A model generated the notes under the pieces. It was not told the DNA's origin, ran no database searches, and saw nothing but the letters and a program-made list of their open reading frames with translations. Shown one piece after another: positions 1 to 7,007 of a stretch of DNA of 9,563 nucleotides. The position numbers and the translations under genes were made by a program. Numbering within the stretch: the stretch's first letter is position 1; each line of letters starts with the position of its first letter. Origin of the DNA: Bacillota bacterium (GTDB lineage: Bacteria; Bacillota; Peptococcia; Peptococcales; Peptococcaceae); contig JAEZVS010000115.1 of assembly GCA_023443145.1 (NCBI GenBank), positions 1 through 9,563 of the forward strand. The letters run 5' to 3'.

Positions 1-2790
1 GAGCAGCGGCAGAGGGCTTACAGCAAGAAGCACTTTGGGAAACACAAATCCGGTGCTGTAACTGGTCCAAATAGAAGGAATCAGCACAAAAATACCGAAA
101 AGATTGCCCAAAGCCGCCGCAGGCACGGCCGCCGCCGAGCCGTAGCACACATATTTTAAGGTGATGTCGCTGTTGGCATACCCCAGGGCCTTCAAGGTGC
201 CGATTTGGGTGCGCGCATCGTCGATGATGCGAATCATGGTGGTCAGGCAAATGAGAAGGGCAATCAGGTAGAAAAACACGGGAAAGATGCGGGCCAGATT
301 GCGCACGCCCAAAGAATAATTGTGATACCAGGCATAGCCCTTATTGTCCAGCCGGGTTTCAATACGATAGTCGGGCACCGAAATGCGCCGCGTGTTCTGA
401 CCGGCGTTCCAAAGGGCATCGTTTTGGCGGGCGATTTCAGCACGATGGGCATCTATTGTGCTCTGATGGCTGCCCAGACGCAGAAAGAGATTTTGAGATT
501 GTAAGGCGAGGGTTTCTTCAGACCGGGCCAATTGGTCGCGCCCCTGACGGGAGCGGCCTTCCAGAAGCAGGGCGTTTTGCGCCCGAGCCGCTTCCCCTTG
601 GGACAAGGCCTGTTCGGCAGCGGCCAGCGTGCGTTGTTTGTCCGCCAGTTGGCGGCGGCGAGCCGCTAAGGCGTCTTCCCCTTGTTGCAAGCGGGCAAAG
701 CCGCTTTCTATTTGGGCGCGGGCCTGCGCCCATTCTCGCCGGCCTTCTTCCAGCCGGTTTCGGGCGGAAAGGGCTCCGGCTTTTTCCTGATTCAACTGTA
801 ATTCGGCACTTAAAAGGGCCGCTTCTTTTTGAGAAAGGGTGGTGCGGGCATCGGCAATGGATTTTTGGCCGTCTTGATATGCACGCTCTTTTTCAGCCAG
901 CAGGGCTCTTTTTTGCGCCAGCGTCGCTTCTCCGCGGTTTATAAGGTGTTTGGCGTTTTGTAAGGCCGATCGCTTTTGAGCCAACGCATCTCGGGCCGCA
1001 GCCAGAGCGGCTCGCCCGGCCCGAAGCTCTCCTTCCAACCGAGTGAGGGCAGATTGCACCTGAGCCAGTTGGGCTTTTAGGGGCGCGCTTTGGCTTTGGT
1101 AGGCGGCTTCAATGTTGGCCACCCCCAGGCGATAGGCTTCTTCTGCAGCGTCAAGGGCGGCTCGGGCACGGTCAAGGGCGATGCGCGCCGCTATTTTTCT
1201 AGGATCGATATCCGGCAGGTGGGCGACGGCCTGCCAGTTGGCTAAGGCTGTGCGATGGGCCTGCTCGGCTTGAGCGCGTTTGGCGGCAAGCGCTTGAATC
1301 TGTTGATCTTTGGCGGCCTCCAGCCGAGCCAAACTGTCCTCCAGCCGGCGCCGGTTTTCCTCCAGAGCCGCCACTTGTTGTTCCCCTTCCTTTAAAGCGC
1401 TTTCCTTTTGGCGCAGCTCATTTTCGGCGGTGTCGAGTTGGGTGTCGCCTTGGGTCCATTCGCGGCGGCTTCGCTCAAGGGTTTGTTCGGCTTCCAGAAG
1501 GGCGTGGCGGGCATCGTGCAATTGTATCTCCGCACCTCGGGCGGCGCTTTCTTTTTGCGCCAAAAGGGCTTGGGCGTTTTCTAAGGCGGCTCGCTTTTCG
1601 CTGAGGGTTTCTTCGGCACGTTGCAGACGGTTTTGTCCGTCGGCCAGTTGGGCCGAGCGCCTGTCCAAAGCGTCGGCTTGCGCCGTTAAGAGCTCTTGGC
1701 TCTGCGCCAAGGTCTGGCGCTGGGCGGCTAATATTTTTGCCGCATTCTCCAAGGCGGCTTCTCCCTGTAAAAGCGCCAGGCGACCGCTGCTGAGGCTTTG
1801 CCGCTTTTGGGCCAAAGTCTGCGCGGCCTCTTGCAGACGGCGGCGGGCGTCCTGCTCGTTTTCCAGGAGACGGCTTTCTTCGGCACTTAAGCGGCGTCGA
1901 GCGTCGTCCACTCCGTCGCGGGCATGAGCAAAGGCGCAGCCGGCAGCATCCAACTGCCGGCCGGCGGTCTCTAAAGCTCTTTCGGCAGCATAAAGCCCGG
2001 TGGCGGCTTGGTTCATGGCGTTGGTCAAACGCACATCGGGACGCCGGCTGAAAAGACGCGCCGCATCCTTTTTATGCGCGGCCATGCGCGCTTGATAGGT
2101 CTCATCGTCAAGAGCTTTTTCGGCGGTGTCGTGAAAAGTCAGCCGGATGATATCCGGTGCGGTGTCGGCAAAAGCCTCGGAGCGCAGCCAGGCTGTACCC
2201 AAAAGGCTGCCGTCACCATAAGTGGACGGTGTGACCATCCCTTCAATAAGCACTTCCGGCGAATTGACAAAGCCCACCACGGTAAAGTGGTGGAGCGCCA
2301 GCGGCTCCGGCGCGTCTTTACCGCCGTTGTTCAGCGTGATGCGCTGACCCAGGCGGTAGCGGTTCTGTAAAAAACTCTGCAGCACCACTTCGTCGGCGGC
2401 GGCAGGGAGCCGGCCTTGGCGCAGATCAAAGCGCACAAAAGCGGACATGCTCTCTAATTGCAGCACGTCTTTGGTTTCCGCCACCACTTGTGTGGCCAGA
2501 TGGCCCGGCTCTACCTGATCCGCTCCGGGAATGCGCCGCGCCAACGCCACATCGTCTTCATCCAGACCGGCCGGATTGGTGATGATGAGGTCGGGCATGT
2601 GGTGGCGTTCCGTATAGTCCAGCAAGGTGCGCTCCATAGACGGCCCCACACCGGAAAGGCCCACATAGACAAAGGTGGCGAGAAAAAGCATGGTGAATAT
2701 GGCCAAAAAGCGCGCAGGTGCGCCGCTGATGTCTCGAAATGCATTGATCAGAAGGGCCCGTTTCCGTGTCTTTTCAGATTGCCCTACCAT
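1..2790 (-). CDS. FtsX/MacB-type ABC transporter permease with giant extracytoplasmic coiled coil (partial, C-terminus missing)
   Basis: Membrane subunit of the ABC transporter encoded with the ATPase just upstream. The minus-strand frame stays open for exactly 930 codons from the ATG at 2790 to the window edge. Residues 28-48 form TM1. Residues about 50-255 look like a MacB-type extracytoplasmic core. Residues about 260-800 are heptad-rich coiled coil (A, L, E, Q, R, K) with only three prolines, at 526, 530 and 570. TM2 is near 832-852 and is followed by the FtsX-family motif TLKALGYANSDI; TM3 is near 882-905. The start overlaps the ATPase stop by 7 nt, which implies translational coupling. 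Firmicute homologues of this layout, as I recall them, run to about 1100-1200 residues, so a further TM block should lie beyond position 1. The substrate is unknown. Transport of a lipid or peptide, or a purely mechanical role across the cell wall, are all possible. The family call is firm; the function is not. Confidence 0.9.
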   Translation of the reverse strand, partial: MVGQSEKTRKRALLINAFRDISGAPARFLAIFTMLFLATFVYVGLSGVGPSMERTLLDYTERHHMPDLIITNPAGLDEDDVALARRIPGADQVEPGHLATQVVAETKDVLQLESMSAFVRFDLRQGRLPAAADEVVLQSFLQNRYRLGQRITLNNGGKDAPEPLALHHFTVVGFVNSPEVLIEGMVTPSTYGDGSLLGTAWLRSEAFADTAPDIIRLTFHDTAEKALDDETYQARMAAHKKDAARLFSRRPDVRLTNAMNQAATGLYAAERALETAGRQLDAAGCAFAHARDGVDDARRRLSAEESRLLENEQDARRRLQEAAQTLAQKRQSLSSGRLALLQGEAALENAAKILAAQRQTLAQSQELLTAQADALDRRSAQLADGQNRLQRAEETLSEKRAALENAQALLAQKESAARGAEIQLHDARHALLEAEQTLERSRREWTQGDTQLDTAENELRQKESALKEGEQQVAALEENRRRLEDSLARLEAAKDQQIQALAAKRAQAEQAHRTALANWQAVAHLPDIDPRKIAARIALDRARAALDAAEEAYRLGVANIEAAYQSQSAPLKAQLAQVQSALTRLEGELRAGRAALAAARDALAQKRSALQNAKHLINRGEATLAQKRALLAEKERAYQDGQKSIADARTTLSQKEAALLSAELQLNQEKAGALSARNRLEEGRREWAQARAQIESGFARLQQGEDALAARRRQLADKQRTLAAAEQALSQGEAARAQNALLLEGRSRQGRDQLARSEETLALQSQNLFLRLGSHQSTIDAHRAEIARQNDALWNAGQNTRRISVPDYRIETRLDNKGYAWYHNYSLGVRNLARIFPVFFYLIALLICLTTMIRIIDDARTQIGTLKALGYANSDITLKYVCYGSAAAVPAAALGNLFGIFVLIPSIWTSYSTGFVFPKVLLAVSPLPLL

Positions 2791-3485
2791 GACACATCAT
2801 CCAAATCCAGAGGGTGTTCGTTTGTATGAACGGCCCGCACCCGTGCATCGGCAATTTCAATCACCACATCGGCCATCGGTGTCAATGCCTGATTGTGGGT
2901 AATGACGATGACGGTGGTGCCTCTTTCCCGGGCGCTTTGATGGAGCAGGCGCAGCACTTCGCGCCCGGTGTGATAGTCCAGGGCGCCGGTGGGTTCATCG
3001 GCCAGCAGAAGTTGCGGGCGTTTGACCAGCGCCCGGGCAATGGCGACCCGTTGCTGTTCGCCGCCGGAAAGCTGGGAAGGAAAATTGTTCGCCCGCTCGG
3101 CCAATCCGACCGCACGAAGTGTTTCAAAAGGGTCGTCTGCACGGGGCACCAGCTGGGCGGCCAATTCCACATTTTCCAGCGCCGTGAGATTGGGCACCAG
3201 ATTGTAAAATTGAAAAACAAAGCCGATGGTCCGGCGGCGGTATTCGGTAAGACGGCGGTCCGAAAAGGCAGCCAAATCATCGCCGCCCACCAAAAGCCGG
3301 CCGGATGTGGGCACGTCCATCCCGCCTAAAAGATTCAGCGTGGTGGATTTTCCGGCGCCGGAGGGGCCGACGATAAGGGCAAAAGCCCCTTCCTCAATTT
3401 GGAAAGAAATGCGGTCGTTGGCGATAATGCTGGTTTCGCCGCTTGGGTAGATTTTGGTTAAATCGCGCACATCCACAAAAGGCAT
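2784..3485 (-). CDS. ABC transporter ATP-binding protein, MacB/LolD/BceA type
   Basis: Cytoplasmic ATPase (233 aa, normal for the family) that powers the permease encoded immediately downstream. All nucleotide-binding motifs are intact: Walker [10 protein letters not shown] at residues 40-48, Q-loop Gln92 in FQFYNL, signature [12 protein letters not shown] at 139-150, Walker B LLLADEP at 159-165 with catalytic Glu164, D-loop GALD at 167-170, and switch His197 in VITHN. The sequence matches the subfamily that pairs with FtsX/MacB permeases (lipoprotein release, macrolide or peptide export, bacitracin-type resistance) rather than importers. No binding protein, membrane-fusion protein or two-component system lies beside it in the window, so the substrate cannot be assigned. 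The ATG at 3485 is preceded by an unusually complete Shine-Dalgarno sequence. The last codons overlap the permease start. Confidence 0.95.
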   Translation of the reverse strand: MPFVDVRDLTKIYPSGETSIIANDRISFQIEEGAFALIVGPSGAGKSTTLNLLGGMDVPTSGRLLVGGDDLAAFSDRRLTEYRRRTIGFVFQFYNLVPNLTALENVELAAQLVPRADDPFETLRAVGLAERANNFPSQLSGGEQQRVAIARALVKRPQLLLADEPTGALDYHTGREVLRLLHQSARERGTTVIVITHNQALTPMADVVIEIADARVRAVHTNEHPLDLDDVSW

Positions 3486-3487
3486 AT

Positions 3488-3500
3488 GATCACCTCCTTC
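3488..3500 (-). promoter_or_regulatory. Extended Shine-Dalgarno sequence of the ABC ATPase
   Basis: On the minus strand GAAGGAGGTGATC lies just upstream of the ATG at 3485. Its last 12 bases, AAGGAGGTGATC, match the full complement of the usual 16S rRNA 3' tail (anti-Shine-Dalgarno); most genes match 5-7 bases. GGAGG is 7 nt from the ATG. This fixes the start and suggests strong ribosome recruitment for the transporter operon. Confidence 0.85.
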
Positions 3501-3520
3501 GAGACAAGATCGGATCGTTT

Positions 3521-3535
3521 ATGATATAGTATCAT
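3521..3535. promoter_or_regulatory. Palindromic candidate operator overlapping divergent -10 elements
   Basis: ATGATA-TAG-TATCAT is a perfect inverted repeat (6-bp arms, 3-nt spacer) between the divergent ABC operon and GNAT gene. On the minus strand TGATACTAT (3534-3526) reads as an extended -10 (TGn plus TACTAT) about 40 nt upstream of the ATPase start; the best -35 is weak. On the plus strand TATAGT (3525-3530) can serve as a -10 with GAGACA (3501-3506) as a weak -35. A repressor bound to the palindrome would cover both -10 elements. No regulator gene is in the window. The repeat is AT-rich and short, so chance is not excluded. Confidence 0.5.
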
Positions 3536-3583
3536 ATATAGCGACCTTTGGCGAAAAAATATAAAAAGAAAGGCGGCCCGTCT

Positions 3584-4138
3584 TTGATTCGATCTTTAAC
3601 AGCAGATGAAATAAAAAACCTCTACCGCACCCATATGACACAAGATTTTCCCCCGGCGGAACTGAAACCCTTGCGGCGCATTCTGGCCATGCAGGCCGAC
3701 GGCGCCTACACGGTTCTGGCCCGTTTTGATGGCGGCGGCCATATATTGGCCTATGCCTGCCTATGTCACAAAACAGAGCCCCGGTTGATGGATTATTATG
3801 CCGTTGCCGAAAAATGGCGGGGCCACGGCGTGGGGACCGCTTTTTTAGAAGAAGTGCTCCAAAGTGAATTCGGCAGGAAAGGGATTATGGTGGAACTGGA
3901 AAGCCCCGAAAAAGCCCAAAATGAAGAAGACGCCAATTCCCGTAAAAGACGGGTGCGCTTTTATGAGCGCCTGGGCTTTTTGCCGGCGGAAAGCCGGGCC
4001 CGTATTTTCGGCGTGTATTACGATATTTATGCCACCCGTCCTCCGGAAAAGCCGGTGGATGAACTCTTAACCGAAATTTATCGTTATTTTGTGCCTGATG
4101 CCGATGTTTTTGAACGGGAAATTTTTGTGGGCATATAA
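3584..4138 (+). CDS. GNAT family N-acetyltransferase
   Basis: Cytoplasmic acetyl-CoA-dependent acetyltransferase of unknown substrate (184 aa from the chosen start). The acetyl-CoA pyrophosphate-binding loop of motif A is clear: EKWRGHGVGTAFLEE, with RGHGVGT at residues 79-85. It follows strand 4 (LMDYYAVAE) and is followed by the usual C-terminal RFYERLGF segment at 125-132. The frame opens earlier, with a TTG at 3548. I prefer the TTG at 3584 because GAAAGG lies about 10 nt upstream, because the protein then begins MIRSLTADEI as I recall for clostridial relatives, and because the extra 12 residues are a lysine-rich stretch without family support. The gene stands alone on its strand, diverging from the ABC operon and converging on the dipeptidase, with a terminator right after its stop. 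Protein, small-molecule or antibiotic acetylation cannot be told apart from sequence. Confidence 0.85.
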   Translation: MIRSLTADEIKNLYRTHMTQDFPPAELKPLRRILAMQADGAYTVLARFDGGGHILAYACLCHKTEPRLMDYYAVAEKWRGHGVGTAFLEEVLQSEFGRKGIMVELESPEKAQNEEDANSRKRRVRFYERLGFLPAESRARIFGVYYDIYATRPPEKPVDELLTEIYRYFVPDADVFEREIFVGI

Positions 4139-4166
4139 AAAACCGTTGCGGCATTTGCCGCAACGG
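4137..4166. terminator. Bidirectional intrinsic terminator between GNAT gene and dipeptidase
   Basis: A 10-bp perfect stem, CCGTTGCGGC (4143-4152) and GCCGCAACGG (4157-4166), encloses an ATTT loop and starts 4 nt after the GNAT stop. On the minus strand the hairpin is followed directly by TTTTTT, an ideal terminator for the dipeptidase. On the plus strand the tail is only CGCTTTATATG, so termination there should be weaker. It serves both convergent genes. Confidence 0.9.
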
Positions 4167-4203
4167 CGCTTTATATGTGTGTGTTTATCCCGTTGCAAAA
4201 GAT

Positions 4204-5646
4204 TTAGCCGCCGGTTTCTGAAGGCGTCGGGAAAGGCACGCAAGCCAATCGATAAATGGCATCCGCATAGATGGCCACCGCCAATCTTAAGTCGTCCAGG
4301 CGAATGTACTCGTCGGCCTGGTGCATGGTGGACGGCCTATTGGGGAATTGGGCCCCAAAGGCAACACAGCGGGGCATCATACGCGAATAGGTGGCGCCGC
4401 CGATGGCGAGCGCCTGTGCAGGCAGCCCGCTCTGTGCCGCGTAGGCAGCCAGCAAGGTGGTCACCAGAGGGTCGTCTTTGGGAATATAGTGGGGCGGTTT
4501 CACATGTTCCGGTTCGCCGGCGCTGAAGGCGGTGTGTTGCAAGGCATCCTTTAGAGCCGCCTGAATGGCCTTTCCGTCGGTGACCATGGGGTGGCGAATG
4601 TTTAATAAAATGCTGCTTTTTTCCGGTGTCCACGAAAAGATACCGGCGTTTACAGTGAGGGCGCCCATCACGTCATCTTCACACGCCATGCCCAGCGCCC
4701 GACCGGCGGTATCCAAGTGCAGGTGCGCCAAAATCCAGTGGCACCAGTCTAAAAAAGGTTCGGGCAAGGCCTCGCCCAGCAAAAAATGGGCCATAAAGGT
4801 GGCGGCGTTTTTGCCCAATTCCGGTTCGGCGCCGTGGGCACTTTGCCCGTAAAGGGTGAGGATAAGCCCATCATCCCGTTCCACCGCCTTGCCCGCCAAA
4901 TCCGCTTTATAGGTGTAGTCGCCCCAGTGCTCTAAAAGAAGGGCGCGTGCCTCAGCAGAACCGCAGATTTCCACCGATGCGGTTTCCGGCACCATATTGG
5001 CGCGGTTGCCGGCCTGAAAGCGCAGCACCTGAAGCGCCGCCCGCTCATCCTGTGGAGACGGACCGCCCTGAATGATGAGGTTCAACATGCCTTTTTCAGC
5101 ATGAATCAGCGGAAAATCCGCATCGGGAGAAAAACCCAGATCCGGCATGGGCTCGGTTTCAAAATAGCGGGTAAGACAGCGCCAGTCGCTTTCTTCGTCG
5201 GTGCCGAAGATAAAATCCACCCGGCGATAAAAAGGAAGCCCCGCCTCCTTCAGAATTTTTAACGCATAGTAGCAGGCCAGGGCAGGGCCTTTGTCGTCGG
5301 AAGCGCCGCGGGCATACAGGCAGCCGTTGCGAATGTCCGGCTGAAAGGGAGGCGTTGTCCAATGCCCGGTGGCGGGCACCACATCCAGATGGGCCAAAAT
5401 GCCCAAAGTTTCCGGCCCTTCTCCGAAAGAAACAACGCCGGCTTTATTCGCCACATTTTTGGTTTTAAATCCGTCTCGTGCCCCCAAAGCCAGCATGGCA
5501 TCCAGCGCTTGTTTGGGGCCGGGCCCGAAAGGGACGGCCGGCGTGCTCTTTTCATCATCGCGTACACTTTCAATTTTTAAAAGTGCTTTGAGATCTTCCA
5601 AAAGCTGAGGCATACAGCGCTCGGCTTCCTGCTTAAAATTCAACAT
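4204..5646 (-). CDS. pepV: PepV-like dipeptidase, M20 metallopeptidase family
   Basis: Cytoplasmic di-zinc dipeptidase that hydrolyses dipeptides, typically the last step in using imported peptides as amino acid source. At 480 aa it has the size of PepV/Sapep rather than of the shorter M20 deacylases. The metal and catalytic set is complete: His86 and Asp88 in AHLDVV, Asp117 in GASDDKGP (bridging position), Glu151 and Glu152 in GTDEESD, Asp175 in SPDADFPL, and His442 in TMHQADEY. The central stretch (about residues 190-360) would be the lid/dimerisation domain. The ATG at 5646 is bounded upstream by an in-frame TGA at 5658-5656. The GAGGAG ribosome site (5664-5659) sits 12 nt away, slightly long. 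It is transcribed alone, from the promoter at 5718-5746 to the terminator at 4137-4166. Substrate breadth (generic dipeptides, beta-Ala-His, or D-amino-acid dipeptides) is not decided by sequence. Confidence 0.93.
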   Translation of the reverse strand: MLNFKQEAERCMPQLLEDLKALLKIESVRDDEKSTPAVPFGPGPKQALDAMLALGARDGFKTKNVANKAGVVSFGEGPETLGILAHLDVVPATGHWTTPPFQPDIRNGCLYARGASDDKGPALACYYALKILKEAGLPFYRRVDFIFGTDEESDWRCLTRYFETEPMPDLGFSPDADFPLIHAEKGMLNLIIQGGPSPQDERAALQVLRFQAGNRANMVPETASVEICGSAEARALLLEHWGDYTYKADLAGKAVERDDGLILTLYGQSAHGAEPELGKNAATFMAHFLLGEALPEPFLDWCHWILAHLHLDTAGRALGMACEDDVMGALTVNAGIFSWTPEKSSILLNIRHPMVTDGKAIQAALKDALQHTAFSAGEPEHVKPPHYIPKDDPLVTTLLAAYAAQSGLPAQALAIGGATYSRMMPRCVAFGAQFPNRPSTMHQADEYIRLDDLRLAVAIYADAIYRLACVPFPTPSETGG

Positions 5647-5667
5647 ATGGATGGTTCACTCCTCAAT

Positions 5668-5686
5668 CGGCAGGTGCTTTCTGCCG
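5668..5686 (-). other. Small hairpin in the dipeptidase 5' untranslated region
   Basis: CGGCAG and CTGCCG (6-bp arms, 7-nt loop) form a stem-loop in the leader of the dipeptidase mRNA, ending 3 nt before its GAGGAG ribosome site. It has no U tract, so it is not a terminator. It could affect mRNA stability or ribosome access, or be incidental. Confidence 0.4.
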
Positions 5687-5717
5687 GAGATTTTATGCAT
5701 ATGATTCCATTGTTCTC

Positions 5718-5746
5718 ATCGTAGCACAGAGACTGCTCGGGAGCAA
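5718..5746 (-). promoter_or_regulatory. Candidate promoter of the dipeptidase gene
   Basis: On the minus strand TTGCTC (5746-5741) and TACGAT (5723-5718) are separated by exactly 17 nt. The -10 carries a TGC extension (TGn). Transcription would start near 5711 and give a leader of about 65 nt containing a small hairpin. The -35 matches consensus at only 3 of 6 positions, so this is a prediction of medium strength. Confidence 0.55.
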
Positions 5747-5779
5747 TGGTCCGAAGCCGTCTGTTTTGGAAAATAATTG

Positions 5780-5818
5780 TGTAAATTTTACAGGGTTTTA
5801 TTACTATAAATTGTAAAA
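5780..5818. promoter_or_regulatory. TGTAAA inverted/direct half-sites upstream of the phosphate permease promoter
   Basis: TGTAAA-T-TTTACA (5780-5792) is a perfect 13-bp palindrome. A third half-site, TGTAAAA, lies at 5812-5818, exactly 32 bp (about three helical turns) from the first and 4 nt before the -35 of the permease promoter. The arrangement suits an activator or repressor binding site. TTTACA resembles the half-site consensus of Firmicute PhoP boxes (TT[ACT]ACA), but the 11-bp direct repeat typical of those boxes is not clear here. The surrounding DNA is AT-rich. Confidence 0.4.
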
Positions 5819-5822
5819 TCAC

Positions 5823-5851
5823 TTGACAGAAAGAGGCGATTCACTGAAAAT
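5823..5851 (+). promoter_or_regulatory. Candidate sigma-A promoter of the pit operon
   Basis: A perfect -35 TTGACA (5823-5828) is followed after 17 nt by GAAAAT (5846-5851), a 4-of-6 match to TATAAT. Transcription would begin near 5858 with a leader of about 48 nt. A second possible extended -10, TGATATAAC at 5873-5881, has no -35 and would leave almost no leader. Confidence 0.6.
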
Positions 5852-5905
5852 AAAAGGGGCTTGATGTCTGATTGATATAACTTTTAAATTAGGAGGGATC
5901 GGTTC

Positions 5906-6955
5906 GTGTCGCTTCTGACGTTCTGTGAACAAATGGTATCCAATCCACCATTTTTTATCACCGTCATTTTGGTTTTGGGGGTTATTTTTGTCAATGGCTG
6001 GACCGATGCGCCCAACGCCATTGCCACCTGTGTATCCACACGAGCGATGGATGCAAAACAGGCCATCATCATGGCGGCTGTTTTCAATTTAATCGGTGCA
6101 TTTATCATGACCCTTATCAGCAGCGGCGTGGCCTATACCATTTTCAATATGGTGGATTTTCGGGGCGACTCGAATCAGGCGTTGTTGGCTTTGTGTGCGG
6201 CCATGTTCGCCATTGTAATCTGGGCGGTGGGGGCCTGGTATTTCGGCATTCCCACCAGCGAAAGCCATGCGCTCATAGCCGGCATCACCGGCGCTGCCAT
6301 TGCCATGCAAGGCGGGCTAAGCGGTGTCAATCCTGCCGAGTGGGTCAAGGTGATCTACGGGCTTTTTCTTTCTACAACATTGGGCTTTTTGTTTGGCTGG
6401 CTAACCGTGAAAGGTGTGGGACGTGCCTTCCAACATGTGGATAAGCGCAAAACCGCCCAGCCTTTCCGCTTCGGTCAAATTGGCAGCGCAGCGGCCATGG
6501 CCTTTATGCATGGCGCGCAAGACGGCCAGAAATTTATGGGCGTATTCCTTTTGGGCACCTTTCTGGCCCAAGGGCAAAACCCCGACGGCCACTTTGTGAT
6601 TCCCCTTTGGCTTATGGTGCTCTGTGCATTGGTCATGGGTGTGGGCACCTCCGTTGGCGGTTATCGCATCATCAAAAGTGTGGGCATGGATATGGTGCAG
6701 CTGAAAGTGTGGCAGGGCTTTTCTGCCGATTTGGCATCATCGCTGGTGCTCCTTCTGGCCACATTGGTGGGATTCCCCGTTTCTACAACCCAAACCAAAA
6801 CCACTGCCATCATGGGTGTGGGTGCCGGTAAAAGCCTTTCCAGTGTACGCTGGGATGTGGTGCGCGATATGGTTTTCACCTGGATCATCACCTTTCCGGG
6901 CTGCGGGCTTATCGCTTATATTACAGTGCAGGTGTTTTATTTCTTCTTTAGATAG
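5906..6955 (+). CDS. pit: Inorganic phosphate transporter, PiT/PHO4 (SLC20) family
   Basis: Integral membrane symporter that takes up inorganic phosphate with H+ or Na+. The 349-aa protein is strongly hydrophobic with about 9-10 membrane segments and shows the inverted-repeat design of the family. The first half has NGWTDAPNA (residues 30-38) and FGIPTSESHALIAG (113-126). The second half has MHGAQDGQKFMG (201-212) and GFPVSTTQTKTTAIMGVG (289-306). The second signature usually reads HGxND; here Gln205 stands in for Asn, as I recall for short clostridial members. The start is a GTG at 5906, chosen because AGGAGG lies at 5891-5896 with 9-nt spacing. The DUF47 partner follows after 52 nt, the common arrangement for this subfamily. 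The hydrophilic central loop (about 170-190) is short compared with long Pit proteins. Phosphate is the best-supported substrate; sulfate or phosphate with divalent metal are alternatives. Confidence 0.94.
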   Translation: MSLLTFCEQMVSNPPFFITVILVLGVIFVNGWTDAPNAIATCVSTRAMDAKQAIIMAAVFNLIGAFIMTLISSGVAYTIFNMVDFRGDSNQALLALCAAMFAIVIWAVGAWYFGIPTSESHALIAGITGAAIAMQGGLSGVNPAEWVKVIYGLFLSTTLGFLFGWLTVKGVGRAFQHVDKRKTAQPFRFGQIGSAAAMAFMHGAQDGQKFMGVFLLGTFLAQGQNPDGHFVIPLWLMVLCALVMGVGTSVGGYRIIKSVGMDMVQLKVWQGFSADLASSLVLLLATLVGFPVSTTQTKTTAIMGVGAGKSLSSVRWDVVRDMVFTWIITFPGCGLIAYITVQVFYFFFR

Positions 6956-7007
6956 AAGCCGCTGCGGCGGCACATGCCGGGACATATCGTAAGACAGGGA
7001 GGACATC

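Noticed and set aside
205..944. Two overlapping plus-strand open frames (205-504 and 456-944)
   Set aside because: Both are antisense to the permease, whose frame is continuous here and includes recognisable TM and FtsX motifs. No family is recognised in them.
1310..1927. A 205-codon plus-strand open frame rich in Ser, Arg, Ala and Cys
   Set aside because: It lies wholly antisense to the permease coiled coil. Its composition is what the GC-rich Ala/Leu/Glu codons give when read on the other strand. It has no domain.
2008..3329. Several plus-strand open frames (2008-2370, 2458-2829, 2814-3329)
   Set aside because: They are shadows opposite the permease core domain and the ATPase, which carries complete Walker and signature motifs in the true frame.
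3548..3583. A 12-residue lysine-rich extension of the GNAT protein from the TTG at 3548
   Set aside because: It lacks a ribosome site and lies only about 10 nt from the likely transcription start. The TTG at 3584 is better supported, although this start is not fully excluded.
5640..5822. A 60-codon minus-strand open frame ending inside the dipeptidase start
   Set aside because: It occupies the control region, overlaps the candidate promoter and hairpin, and shows no recognisable domain or clear ribosome site.
6953..7007. A possible terminator in the GCCGCTGCGGC stretch between pit and DUF47
   Set aside because: The stem is only about 4 bp with no U tract; the two genes are expected to be co-transcribed.
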